Positions 41,581 through 52,554 of a stretch of 64,000 nucleotides of DNA are shown in pieces; the first letter of the stretch is position 1; every line of letters begins with the position of its first letter. The notes below the pieces were generated by a model that saw only the letters and a list, made by a program, of their open reading frames with translations, was not told the DNA's origin and ran no database searches. Source of the DNA: Pseudoips prasinana (Eukaryota > Arthropoda > Insecta > Lepidoptera > Nolidae); contig OX621253.1 of assembly GCA_951640165.1 (NCBI GenBank), positions 12,356,001-12,420,000 of the forward strand. The letters run 5' to 3'. A program made the translations under genes and the position numbers.

Positions 41581-42176
41581 GTGAGTTCATATAAAAATAT
41601 GAACTTAGGTTAGGAAAAGTGCATCTAATTTTTGGATATTTTTTGTAGTCTGTACCATTTTGTAACAAACTTTTGTATGAAGTGAACCCAACTAAATTCT
41701 ATTTATCATCTACACCTTACAATTTTTGGCTTTTATAATGGGGTAAATATCATAATATATTCACATTTTGCAGTAAGTACTTAAAAGTTCGTAGACGAGA
41801 AAAAGCAAAAATTCTGGTTGTTTACATTTTCACTATACTAATTCATAAATATCTCCTAAACGCGTAGACCGATTGACAAAACTCAAACGGATAAAATGGT
41901 TTTAGGCCTAGATCTTTCATTTGACACCAAAATAGTTAAGATATCACGACAAACAAAAAAACAAATTTTCAAGTTGCTCTCGTAATTATTTTTTTTACAT
42001 GTATGAAACCCGTACCAATTCCTTTATAAATTATCTTGGTCAACAAAAATGTTAAAACTAGAGTAAGTATATACGACTTAAAACACTTTATTTGGATTCT
42101 AATTAGAAATAATCAACACCTACAAAGCTACTTTGGTAGGTATTTAAAAGAATAATTTGAACTAACCTTTCCGCAT

Positions 42177-42273
42177 CTTTAGGTAATGTAAAAAATGATA
42201 AACCCTTGTCTCCTTATTTCGACATACATCCGTCAAATGAACAATATCTAGCACCAGATTTGTGATGAGACAT
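42177..42273 (-). pseudogene. Possible THAP-domain first exon with a stop
   Basis: From ATG at 42273 the minus strand reads MSHHKSGARYCSFDGCMSK, a TAA stop, then GDKGLSFFTLPKDAER, followed by a donor (GAAAG-GTTAGT) at 42176. C-x4-C followed by SFF-x-LPKD-x-ER is the start of a THAP zinc-binding DNA-binding domain, found in P-element transposases and some host factors. A TATA-like CTATAAATA lies about 20 bp upstream of the ATG. The in-frame TAA means a dead copy, unless it is a sequencing error. No following exon with the CSxHF part was found down to 41580. Confidence 0.5.
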
Positions 42274-42279
42274 TTTTTC

Positions 42280-43500
42280 TGTTCAATATTTATAGTATTA
42301 AGTAGAGAGTCTTTTAATCTGTGCGCGCGAGCGGTGACAACCGACTGGGCCACGCCACTTTGGAGGCGCGCGAAAGTGTAGGTACTTATCACCGTAGGTA
42401 TGGCCGAGTGAAGGGGCCCTGCTGCAACTCTGTGCATTTTTTTCATTCACCGTGAGTGAATATATTATATAGGTAGGTAGGAACGTAATGACACAAACAA
42501 TACCGCTGCAGAAACTACGCAAAAAATAAACATTGTCTAGACACCATTGTGAGGTTTAACAAACAAAGAATATGCATTTTAATAAGTTAGGTATATGTAA
42601 TTACAAACTCACTGCCCATTCACAAGAACTCCTTTTCAGTACTGCCTGAGTATGCCACCGTTTTCGATGCGACCCTGTAATTACTTAAAATTGACCTTTT
42701 GATGTATTTACTGGGTCGCCAGGGTGGCCCGATTATTGATACTTTAGTGAGCGAAAGAGGAACTGCACGATTTTATAATCGCCAGAGATACCAGTCCAAA
42801 TGCATACTTTACGTCAACAAAATCAAAAGCATACAGCGCCCGCGTCAAACTTAAGGGCCTACCTCAAAAAAGAATCCTCATTTTCAATCTGAGTAGGATC
42901 ATATTTATTTTTGCCTATGTTGTGAGATGGATATTTATACTTCGCGCAAATGCACAATGAACATAACTGCTTTCAATATGGGAAGTAAGTATAAACTAGG
43001 CCGAACTCAACAACACAATTAATATTAGATTTTATTAACCTATGTAAACTCAGTCAAATTAATAACATCACTTTAGTGGATGAGTGTATCATATCTTAGC
43101 TAACATACCTTCAAGCGAAGTTTCTGCATTACAACTTTATGTAGGTTGTAATACATAAAGTTCAATTAAACTAACCGGAATTTATGGCAGAAGCTAGGCA
43201 TTTTTGACGAACAATTTAATGATATGTTTTGTACGTTTCTATAACAAAGCTAAAATTCTTAATAGCTGCTTAATATGCAACATCTTAGAGCAGTAATAGT
43301 CAGGCGACCGCACAATGCTTCGGTATCATAAGACCTTTGAATCGAATGAATGTCATTATCTCTTAGAGTCAATATAATACCGCTTCATATACATGTCCTT
43401 GCATCATACCGTAACTCAGCAATATAACCTAATTATCAACATATCAATAACTCTGGATAATTTAACTCTATTTTCCAAACGGAATGCCTGAAATAATCCA
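42280..43500. other. Stretch with no recognised gene
   Basis: Some GC-rich sequence (42320-42430) directly upstream of the THAP-like exon is followed by AT-rich DNA. No repeat from elsewhere in the window is evident. Confidence 0.4.
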
Positions 43501-43539
43501 AACAGCAACAGCAGCCAAGTAATAATGTCAGACAATGCT

Positions 43540-43790
43540 TCTCTTCTTTGGGCCTACACAGCTTTCCTGGAAGACAGCGATTTGTTTGTGGCAAAGTTGC
43601 TGGAACTGGTAAGAGTCGGCAATCCAGGATTAGTAACCAAAGTCGTTAAGAGAAGTCCACCGCCAGGTAAGGTTTCGTCTTGCAAGTCCGATATTTCCAC
43701 CTGCAGACACTACTTGCTAGTGGCATGTGTAGGCATTCCTCCTGCCATGACAAAAAGCCTTATATAAAGAGCTGGAAATTCAACAGTGGA
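43540..43790 (+). repeat. Repeat fragment shared with 57650-57930
   Basis: CTGGAAGACAGCGATTTGTT, TGGCAAAGTTGCTGGAACTG and CAGACACTACTTGCTAGTGG match 57665-57930 with many changes. It is an old mobile-element piece. A frame from 43525 is open but is not a known protein. Confidence 0.6.
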
Positions 43791-44280
43791 ATCACCATTA
43801 CCTACACTCGAAAAGATATCAGCCAATAACAAGTTCACACTACAATGGATTCGATTGAACAGTGGATGTCAAGGAAATGACACTTCGGATCAGTTAGTAA
43901 TAAAAGAATCGGAAACTACATCCGAATATAATCTTTATACCTTTTAACCAACTGAAAATATGTCTATGCGAAATCCGCGCCGCAGCTTTAAAATGAGTGG
44001 ATTGAATTTTAGAGCGTCTATGTGCTTGTTATGATGTGTTTGTTGCATGTTAAGCTACGGGGTCAGGTACTTGTCGTTAGACAATTAGAGCTTTCAGTCA
44101 GAGGCCTAGTGGGTGGCTTCAACAACTCTGACACCATTGCCCATACGATAATAAGGAAGATAAATAAATCTAAGTAACTAAAGTATATCTAGAATATAAG
44201 TCTGTCTAGAATATATATAACTCCGTTTCTTCATATGTTTAGACTGTTTATAACTCTGAATAATGAACACTTATTCCATA

Positions 44281-44620
44281 CTAGCTGTGCCCCGCGGTTT
44301 TACCCGCGTTAAATTTTATAAATCACCACAGCTGCTCCCCCGTAGGTGATAGCGTGATAATATGTAGCCTATATGTTGACCCGACCTCTTAGTAATATTC
44401 ATGCAAAATTTGAAGTTAATACATTGTATGTCCGGGCTAAACTCAAAAATATGTTATTATTTTTGAGTTTAGCCCGGACATACATACAGACAAACAGACA
44501 AAAATTCTAAACACAATATTTTTGGCTTCGATATCGAGGGTAGATCACGCCCCAAGGATCCTTTTTAAAAATATTCAATGTACAGTTTTGACTTTCCTAC
44601 GATTTTATTATATGTATAGA
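44281..44620 (-). mobile_element. Helitron-like element, 340 bp, complete
   Basis: The minus strand begins TCTATACATATAATAAAATC at 44620, preceded by A, and ends GGGGCACAGCTAG at 44281, followed by T. That is the 5'-TC...CTRR-3' and A/T insertion pattern of Helitrons. It contains GTAGGAAAGTCAAAACTGTA, CGATATCGAAGCC-type and ATGTCCGGGCTAAACTC words. A local inverted duplication (44426-44450 against 44459-44484) is unique to this copy. It is the reference copy for interpreting 10209-13267. Confidence 0.8.
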
Positions 44621-44629
44621 TTATGGTAT

Positions 44630-45715
44630 CATCAGAAAACAGGTAAACACATACAAAAACACAAACACAGAAATACTCGCACCCTCCTATCAACACATGC
44701 ATATATACTCACTATCACACAATACACAGAGCTGCGGACTACTTTATTATTTCTCTTTTCTTTTTAAGTTATAAATGTAGTTTCCAATTTTATGTTTTTA
44801 ATTTATTCAAAATTTAATAGTTATAATGATTTCTTTTTCTCGCAAATATTGTTCACTGTGTAATGGGAAGGAGCGAGATAACTCCAAAACAATTATTATT
44901 TGTTTTTATTTTTGTATTACTTACTGGAGCTGTTTTTATTCACCATTGGAGACATAATAAACATTTTATTCTTATTTCATATTACCTATATGAAAAAATT
45001 TTGTAAGTATACAAACTACACAATAATGATAGAAACTTAAGAATAAGGAACCTTTACCGTAGGAATTGTAAGAAACAAAATAATAAAAAAAAAATATTAA
45101 AAAAATACCTATTTTAAGAAACATCTAACTATTTTTAAACATCAAAAAAGTGTAACAACACGTGGTGGTTTTGCAAAGCTTCTGGTCACCCTTCAAGAAA
45201 CTTGACTAACATTGATATGATTTCTTCAAGCACCGCAACGTGATACAACTTCAGAATAAAGTTATTTATTTCAGTCTAATTTCTACTGTCAAAAACTTGG
45301 TATTATTTCGCAATTAAAACTTCGCGTGTTTTCTAATAAAGTTAAAAATAAAACATATGTTCAAGGCCGCGTGCCTTGAAAGAAAGACTTCACGGAAGGA
45401 CTATTTAAAAATAAAATTATTGCTTACTTAAATACTGCATTTGACTATATAAACATAGTCTACTACTGCGTTGTGGGCTTGACAAGTACAAGTGATCGTT
45501 ATAGCTTAGTAAATTGTTATTTATTTAAGAATAACAAACAAACAGTCCACACGGACGCACATTATAAAAATAAAATTTTTGGTTAGTTTAATACTGAATT
45601 TGAGTATGTTTATGTACTGCATTGGGGTGTACGTTTTTTTATAGCTATTAGTTTTATAGAATTTCGTTTCACATAAAATTTTTCTCATATTTTCGCTTCA
45701 TAGAATATGATGACT
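44630..45715. other. AT-rich stretch without recognised feature
   Basis: This is low-complexity AT-rich DNA. I see no exon with good splice sites and no element borders, only a GACTTTATT-type word that recurs loosely at 47480-47600 (TACTGAATTTGA, GCTTGACAAGTAC). Confidence 0.4.
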
Positions 45716-45719
45716 CCAG

Positions 45720-46985
45720 ACCGGTTTCGGTCACGGCGACTGCCTCAACTCCTTACAGATAGTTGTCGTTGGTGTGCTCGCATATGACTACAGTAGCCAA
45801 TCTTATTTGAGAAGGTCCGCGCACATTGCGGGCATGTGAGCACACCATTATTAAAATTATAACTGATCGCCGCAGGTGGTCGGGCTTTCAGTTCGTCACG
45901 TCCAAGTCAAGCTCTGACCGACGATGCTCCTCAAAGTCAAAAACTTTGTTTTTGACTAGAGCTCTCCAATCAGATCTGTCGGCTGCAAGCCTTTCCCACA
46001 ACGAGGTCTCAATGTCACATTTCTTCATATGGCGTTTTTGCACATCTTTATATCGGAGGAACTGTCCGCCTTGCTTTCGTTTCCCCTCCTTCAGCTCGGA
46101 ATAAAAGATACGCTTAGCCACTCGCTCCTCCGCCATTCGAGACACGTGACCGCACCATCGAAGCTGTCGCCGCATAAGGTAAGCCTCAATGCCACCAACA
46201 TTGGCTCGTCGCAGCACTTCGGTGTTACGCACACGATCAGACCATCGGATCTTAAGTATTTTACGCAGGCATTGGTCTAGTGTGCGGATATGCCGACGGT
46301 ATACAGTCCACGTCTCGGCGGAGTATAAGATGTTGGGCAATACTATTGCCGTATATACCGATATTTTGGTAGCCAGTTTGAGGTTATGGGAACGGAAGAC
46401 CTTGGCATCCAGCTTGCCGAATGCTGCAGCAGCAGCACCGATTCTGCCGTTGATCTCAGCATCAAGGTCGCACTTCGATGTTAATGTGCTCCCCAGATAC
46501 CGGAATTTATCAACCTGCTTTAACGAGTCCTCACCAAGTTCTTGACACTGATCTTCAGGCCAAATTTTTGGCAAGCCTCGTGAAAGTTGGACATCAATTG
46601 CTGCAGGCTATCTGGGGATTCCGCCACGAAACACAGGTCGTCTGCATACATGATCTCAGTGATCATTGCATACGAAACTTTGGTGCGGGCCTTAAATCTG
46701 GCTAGATTAAAAAGATTGCCGTCTGTTCGGTAACGGATGCGAACTCCATCGGAAAATAATTGCAGGGCCTCGCGGACTACGACTGCAAAGTACAATTTTT
46801 TTGGGACACCTTTTCTAGTCCCCTCCCTGGCTGAGCAGGGAAAGCAGTGCCTCCCTAAATAGGGCTGCTTTGTCACCCTGGGTGCTGCCGAATCCATTCT
46901 GTCACCCCATGCGCAGAGCGAAAGCGACCACGGTGTACATACATACACCCCCAGAACCGCCCGTGTGCAGGCATCAGACAAAGCC
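45720..46985 (-). pseudogene. LINE reverse transcriptase with C-terminal C2H2 finger
   Basis: Minus-strand order: LFSDGVRIRYRTDGNLFNLA near 46720, ITEIMYADDLCFVAESPD near 46640, [20 protein letters not shown] near 46500, [52 protein letters not shown], then after a frame change [20 protein letters not shown] near 45820 with the two histidines 5 residues apart. The style matches RTE-like elements common in animals. The 5' two thirds are missing. Confidence 0.88.
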
Positions 46986-46989
46986 TGGT

Positions 46990-47430
46990 TCGCATCAATC
47001 CAGACCTCTCTACCTCACCCCATCGCCACAGGACTTTGCTGTAATCGGAGTCCATGTTCGGAAGCAGTCAGGTGCGCAGGAAATATTAAGGTGCATAAGT
47101 GTACGCGCAAACACAGATGCACACACTCGTCCTTCCCCTCCTATCTCTAGTGGAACGGAGAACCGCTACAACTAGAGGAGAGTTTGGATGATGTGTCTGG
47201 CCGACGCGAAGGTAACTATACGCTCTCTACCGTCGCCCTTGGCCTTCCACAATTGCCGTGCTGTTCCGCCAAGTCCGCCAAACCCGCTGCATATCAGCTG
47301 TGGGTTGCCTTCCTTGCCGAAACAGACTTTATGTACAAAGTGGGAGAGAGCCACAATAATACATTCGATTGTACCTGTCGAACGCAAGGCAGTTTAACGT
47401 CTTGCCCGGGACGTAAAACTTCATAGAATA
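46990..47430. other. GC-rich unknown segment
   Basis: It is more GC-rich than its surroundings, with words of SINE family B (GTACGCGCAAACACAG near 47101). Short frames on both strands have no recognisable protein. It is probably old repeat debris. Confidence 0.35.
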
Positions 47431-47706
47431 ATAAAAACACACAATACTTACTTTGAAGATTTTAAATTATTGATTTTTGTTTCACATAAAGTTTAATTTT
47501 AGAATAATCATATCATAGAATAACATTTTTACAACAATTTAAAAATAACATTTTTGTTTAGTTTAAATACTGAATTTGATTATGTTTATATACTGCATTG
47601 TGAGCTTGACAAGTACGAGTGTATGTTAATACCCAAGTGCTGAATTAATTTCATTATTTCTTACATAAATATTGTCCAAATAGCTGTCTCAATAGCCTTA
47701 GTTCTA

Positions 47707-47899
47707 CTAGCTATGCCCAACGGTTTTACCCGCGTTAAACTTTTAAATTATATATAGCCTATGTGTTAATCCAGGGCGTCAGCTAACTTCATACCAAATT
47801 TTAAAATCGCTCCAGCCGTTTAGACGGGAAAAAGTAACGAACATACACACTCATACACGCACACATTCACAAACTTTCGCCTTTATAATATTAGTGTGA
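47707..47899 (-). mobile_element. Helitron-like element, short family, complete
   Basis: The minus strand begins TCACACTAATATTATAAAGG at 47899 after A, contains the CACACATTCACAAAC region in reverse, and ends CATAGCTAG at 47707 before T. About 193 bp. Related copies are at 32583, 54090 and 59258. Confidence 0.8.
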
Positions 47900-48177
47900 T
47901 TTATTAAATTGAGATTATCTAAAAGATCTGAAATAAGTACCTACCTAAGCACTTACCTTCTCCTTCCATCATCATACGTGTTATTATAACAAATATACGT
48001 GATAACAATGATGATACTACTAGTAAAGTCAAGTGAAAGTGAATTGCTCGGTAGCAATGCTAACGTAACAATAAGGCCACGTGACCCGTCACGTGCGCGC
48101 GCGCACCATCCAACTTATTGGCGTTTCTGTGCCCACGTCACACGTGCGTAATATGCTAACTAGTATATGTGTTAAAA

Positions 48178-48517
48178 CAGTGTTTTTCAACCTTTTTCAT
48201 CACGCGACCCCCTTAGCCGTTTTTTACCACCTTGTTTCCACGTTTCTTTTATTTTGTGACACATACTCCATCATTTCACCACACTCCACCAAAATTTACT
48301 TTATCATTCAGAGGTTAGGTGGTTGTCAAGAGACAAAGTACTAGACAGAGTTTTGGAAATTCACGCTAAACGTTTCATGTATTTGCAGCGGGGCTAATCA
48401 TAATACTCAAAATTCATTTGCGACCCTATGACTAGCTTCCCTATAGAAGTTTCGCGACCCCCCCTATAGAGGCTTGACCCCCCCTGGGGGTCGCGACCCA
48501 CAGGTTGAAAAACACTG
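48178..48517. mobile_element. Non-autonomous hAT element, 340 bp
   Basis: The inverted ends CAGTGTTTTTCAACCT are flanked by the 8-bp repeat TGTTAAAA at 48170-48177 and 48518-48525. CAGTGTTTTTCAACC-type ends with an 8-bp duplication are standard for hAT elements. Near the right end the words GCGACCCCCCCTATAG and GGGGGTCGCGACCC form a second inverted pair with the left end. Confidence 0.92.
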
Positions 48518-48574
48518 TGTTAAAATAAACTATTGGTAAATCATATTTATAAGTAGATTACTTTCTTATACAAG

Positions 48575-48692
48575 GTGTAACATTAAAAACAAACGAAGTC
48601 CAAAGTTAAACTGCAGTTGAAATATTTGATGTTTTTCGACTAAACCAAGTATCAAATGCAGTTTAACTTTAGACTTCGTTTTTAAATAAGGG
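48575..48692. mobile_element. Small palindromic MITE
   Basis: TTAAAAACAAACGAAGTC and AAAGTTAAACTGCA at the left face TGCAGTTTAACTTT and GACTTCGTTTTTAAA at the right. The outer words GGTGTAA occur on both sides. It is non-coding. Confidence 0.7.
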
Positions 48693-48764
48693 TGTAATAG
48701 TGCACATAAGTTAAGGAGTTAAATTTTCCATCAAACAATCATACAGAAAATCATCAATTTTGAC

Positions 48765-49320
48765 GGGTCAGTTGGAGTGGTTGGTAAATAGCCTTCGGTA
48801 ATAGCCTTACACGCCGCAGGTCGTGGGTTCGATTCTTACCCAGGACAGATATTTGTGTGCATGAACATGACACAAATATCCGTCCTTGTGTTTGAGTGTA
48901 GATAGAATAAAATCGTAGGAAAGTCAAAATTGTACATTGAATTTTTTTTTAAACGTTATTGTGGCGTGATCTACAATCGATATCGAAGGCAAAAATATGG
49001 TTTTCGGAGTATTTGTCTGTATGTATGTATGTCCGGGCTAAACTCAAAAAGTACTGCATGGATTATCTTAAAATTTTGCATGAATATTAGTGAGAGGTCA
49101 ACATATAGGCTACATATTATCACGCTATCACCTAGGAGGGAGGAGCTGTGATAATTTATAAAGTTTAACGCAGGTAAAACTGCGGGCACAGCTAGTTATC
49201 TATATAAGTATGTATTTACAAAAGAAAAGTAGTATATATAGCTATCTCATTTACATAGAACAACTCTGCTTAATTTGGCATCAGATGGCCGTGTGTGAAT
49301 AATGTCTTAGTATTATCCAT
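48765..49320 (+). mobile_element. SINE family A split by Helitron-like element
   Basis: Head with box B (GGTCGTGGGTTCGATTC), body to GTTTGAGTGTA at 48900, then a Helitron-like insertion, then TTATCTATATAAGTATGTAT and the 3' end ATCAGATGGCCGTGTGTGAA. Confidence 0.88.
48901..49195 (+). mobile_element. Helitron-like element inside a SINE
   Basis: The start is decayed (AGAATAAAATCGTAGGAAAG), followed by GATCTACAATCGATATCGAA and ATGTCCGGGCTAAACTC, with the end GCGGGCACAGCTAG at 49195 before T. The host SINE continues seamlessly on both sides. Confidence 0.78.
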
Positions 49321-49339
49321 CAACATGCAAAGCACACAA

Positions 49340-49612
49340 AATATATCATCATCATCATTACAGCTAAATCAGTCCACTGCTGGACAAGCCTCCCTCAAGA
49401 ATCGTCTTGGGGGGGATATGCCATAATCGCCACGCTTGGCAGAGGGGTTGGCGATCGCAGTAAGATGGTCATAGTACTCAGAAGGAAGCTGCTGCCCATC
49501 CTGTGGTAGATATTCCCTCGGGTCGACTTCTACGCCCCCCACGGGATGAGATGGGGTGATGATATTCTGATTCTGATATTTGTCGCCGTCACCACACAGC
49601 AAATATATCAAC
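49340..49612 (-). mobile_element. RTE-derived short element
   Basis: Minus strand: head GCTGTGTGGTGACGGCGAC near 49610, CATCTCATCCCGTGGGGGGC, GCGATCGCCAACCCCTCTGC, CCAGCAGTGGACTGATTTAG, then a GATGATGATGAT tail. It is very close to the copy at 2223-2487. Confidence 0.9.
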
Positions 49613-49644
49613 ATCACATAAAATAATAATGAGCAGCTGATGTA

Positions 49645-49778
49645 CAAACGCCAGCACATCCAGCTACCCCGATCTGTCAAATTTCTTTTATAGATTATCA
49701 ACTTTATTACATAAGTATAAGGTTCACTTTCAACTGGGGAAATTTGACGGATTGGGGTAGCTTGATGTGCTACGTCTG
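49645..49778. mobile_element. 135-bp palindromic MITE, TA flanks (copy 4)
   Basis: Arms CAAACGCCAGCACATCCAG ... GCTTGATGTGCTACGTCTG, with TA at 49643-49644 and 49779-49780. Confidence 0.88.
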
Positions 49779-49799
49779 TACATACATATTTATCAATGT

Positions 49800-50590
49800 A
49801 TAGGAAGCTAAACAAATAATGTTCGTAGTTCACAAACTGTTTTGGTTGGATTTGTTTTGTTTGATGGATGGATAGCGCTTTTATAGTTTCATCCATTATG
49901 TATGTTAAATCTTATATACAACATGTAACGTAATTATAATGTATAAATATATAAATGTAAAGTAGTCATATGAAATAGAAACCTCAATTAATTCCTTAAT
50001 AATTTACGAATAATAATAATTTACCGATACATATAATTATAAATTTGCTGTGCCCGACAGGATCCATAATGCTCCTAGCTATAAGCCTAATGTTTACCAC
50101 CTAAGTTCACATTGTGGAATGCAAATTAATGATATGAATATGAATATGAATATAATTAACGCACACCCTCAAACTCCCCAATTAGAATATTATTATGTAA
50201 TCATAATACAGTTTATTTTTCTTTCTTTTGTATTGAATGATGGAATTTGTATGAATACTAATAAAACTGCGATTATAGAAGTTTTATTACGTTGACTTAT
50301 GTTCCATTTCAATTTGTTTTGACAGTACAGGGTTAATATGACAATAATTTCCGTAGTTTAAATTATTTTGGAATAAAAAAAATTACCTATATTAATAATG
50401 ATTTAAATCGATTCTCAACAAACTATTTTCAGGATGTGCGTTAATTAAGTTACATGTTGTATAATAATGTACACACGTCTACACATCAAGTTATAAATTA
50501 CCAGTATAAACTGATCTCGTGTTGTAAAGGATTTCTATACAATGACAGGTCAACTTATATTGGAAATTTATAGCTTGATATGTAGCCGTG
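49800..50590. other. AT-rich stretch without recognised feature
   Basis: No exon or shared repeat is visible. Only short AT-rich runs and a repeated GAATAT word (50145-50160) stand out. Confidence 0.4.
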
Positions 50591-50639
50591 CGTAGATACA
50601 TACATACATATACGTACGTACTCGTACGTGCACTCCTGC

Positions 50640-50812
50640 TACTGTTTACTTTACTTTCAGTTCCTATCCATCCAAAGGTTGTCTGGAAGAGATCGCTTAA
50701 GGCGATAAGACCGCCCATTGTACCGTATGTTCTTTATATTATATCCGATGTATTTTCTTTCCGCCTGAGTGTGTACAATAAAGAGTATTCTATCTATCTA
50801 TCTATCTACGTG
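50640..50812 (+). repeat. LINE/SINE 3' tail and TATC microsatellite
   Basis: GTCTGGAAGAGATCGCTTAA, GATAAGACCGCCCATTGTAC and GTGTACAATAAAGAG form the tail theme also seen at 15130, 23400 and 59165. It ends in (TATC)n, 50787-50808. Confidence 0.65.
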
Positions 50813-50888
50813 ATATTAACACATTCATTTTATTAGATAGAATGATTGACGACAAACTTTTATGGAGGCTCATAGCTAGATGCTCTCA

Positions 50889-51050
50889 CCGGTCAGTAAG
50901 TGATCGGCGAGGTTAAGCAACTAGACTCGCGGTCAGTCCGTAGATGGCTGACCACCGTAGTGGTTTAATTGCTGAGCGTTTCCGTGTTTCGGAGGGCACG
51001 TAAAGCTCTCGGTCCCGGTTGTAGTGGTTAGAGAACAGTCGTTGAGCCGT
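50889..51050 (+). mobile_element. 5S rRNA-related SINE
   Basis: GATCGGCGAGGTTAAGCAAC, GCGGTCAGT, GTAGATGG and TGACC appear in the order and spacing of the internal control region of 5S rRNA genes. They are followed by GGAGGGCACGTAAAGCTCTC and GGTCCCGGTTGTAGTGGTTA as an unrelated body. The 5S-like part is incomplete and altered, so this is a 5S-derived SINE and not a gene. Confidence 0.5.
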
Positions 51051-51061
51051 GTCAGAGGCCT

Positions 51062-51170
51062 AATAATTTATTCATTTAAAATTTTAGAACAAATAAATTG
51101 TACATAGGCGGACTTAATGCCATAGGCATTATCTACCAGTCAACCTTTGGGTTGTGCAGAAAGACTAAGG
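51062..51170 (-). repeat. LINE 3' tail fragment
   Basis: Minus strand: TTGACTGGTAGATAATGCC, TATGGCATTAAGTCCGCC, TGTACAATTTATTTG and an A-rich end near 51062. A weaker relative is at 35960-35995. Confidence 0.6.
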
Positions 51171-51387
51171 TAGGTGCACTAAAATTGTCAAATATGAACG
51201 TATGGTTTAATTAGGTATATTAATTATAAACACTAGATACAAGTAAGTATAGATATAAATATTAGGATAATTAAGTAAGTATGGAGACTATATAGTCATC
51301 TACGCGGGACATGTGTATATGCTCAAATGATCCGATAGGACAGCTAGTTGACAAGACCGGAAAACGATCAGGTACACAGGTTATGGG

Positions 51388-51470
51388 CGCATAAATAGTT
51401 GTCCGGCGTTTGAATCCAGTACATGAAGCGGCGAGGCGACGGTCTTAGCCGGTGCGCCACACGTGCAGTT
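51388..51470 (-). mobile_element. SINE family C head fragment
   Basis: Minus strand: AGACCGTCGCCTCGCCGCTT, CTGGATTCAAACGCCGG and ACAACTATTTATGCGCCC follow the head of the family at 2085. Confidence 0.65.
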
Positions 51471-51799
51471 AAAATGTATAGGAATATGGATGTAAAATAT
51501 ATGGTGCCTAGAATAGAATAGAATTCATTTATTTGCTTAAAACTTGTGTTTGTGTACACCTGTGTTTGCACACACTCCTGCACTACAATAAGTTATGCGC
51601 AGTTAGTTAGTCGCCGTTGCAAGTGACCGATAAGTAAGGTTAGACTAATAGCATTCATTCGCACTATGAGTAATACGAATGGAGAAGTTCCATAGATAAT
51701 ACACTTCACATAGCACTTAACTCATCGGGGAGGGGGAAGAGGTTCGGCAACGAGTGAGTGGAAAGTGATGGGTCGCAACGCAAGTGTTGTTGTTGTGTA

Positions 51800-51934
51800 C
51801 AGACACCAGCACATCAAGCTACCCCAATCTGTCAAATTTCTCCAATTGAAAATGAACCTTATGCTTAAGTGATAAAGTTGAAAATCTATAATAGAAATTT
51901 TACAGACTGGGGTAGCTGGATGTGCTGGCATCTG
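51800..51934. mobile_element. 135-bp palindromic MITE, TA flanks (copy 5)
   Basis: Arms CAGACACCAGCACATCAAG ... CTGGATGTGCTGGCATCTG. A compensating change (GACACC / GGCATC) keeps much of the arm pairing. TA on both sides. Confidence 0.9.
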
Positions 51935-52029
51935 TATCATCAGTAGAGACGTATTCTTATTCGTCTACTTGGTAGGATTTATTTAGTATATTTAGAAACA
52001 AATAGTTTTACGAATTGGTGCACACAAAA

Positions 52030-52255
52030 TCATCATGTCAGTCAAAGTACGTCCACTGCTGGACAAGAGCCTCCCCAAAGAATGGGGGGGATATACCATA
52101 ATGGCCACGTTTGGCAAACGGGTTGGCGATCGCAGTTTGATGGTGATACTTACTGTTCACAGAAAAACGCTGCCACCCATTCTCTGGTAGATATTTCCTC
52201 GAAAAATTTCGACGCCCCCACGGGATGAAATTTGGTAATGATATTCTATGCCTTT
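52030..52255 (-). mobile_element. RTE-derived short element
   Basis: Minus strand: TCCCGTGGGGGCGTCGA, ACTGCGATCGCCAACCCG, AAACGTGGCCATTATGG, CCAGCAGTGGACGTACTTTG and a short GATGAT end. Confidence 0.85.
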
Positions 52256-52329
52256 AATATAATAGGCCTTTAGATTCATAAATACACTAAATATTTTTCT
52301 TTTTCCTAAATACATACATTATGTATATA

Positions 52330-52545
52330 GACTCAAGCCTCTTTCGCAGAGGAGACCCAAGGCAGCAGGCAGACTATGGATTTCCACCTTTAACTCGTTT
52401 ATTGTCATTATATGCGTCATGCTCGCCTGTTACTTGGTACTAGTTCTTCTTACCTGACCATTCTTGAGAACATCGCTGATTTCGTCAGATAATGTTCGAC
52501 GGGGACTTTCCCTTCCAGTCATCTGAACTGGAGGGGAAAGACCTT
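52330..52545 (-). mobile_element. RTE-like LINE 3' end
   Basis: It is the last part of the family at 22383 and 39361, in the same order: GTCGAACATTATCTGACG, AGAATGGTCAGG, ATAATGACAATAAACGAG and AGAGGCTTGAGTC on the minus strand. It is more diverged than those copies. Confidence 0.8.
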
Positions 52546-52554
52546 ATTATATTA

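Noticed and set aside
50889..50985. Functional 5S rRNA gene
   Set aside because: Only the internal region resembles 5S, the ends are missing, and there is no terminator T-run in place.
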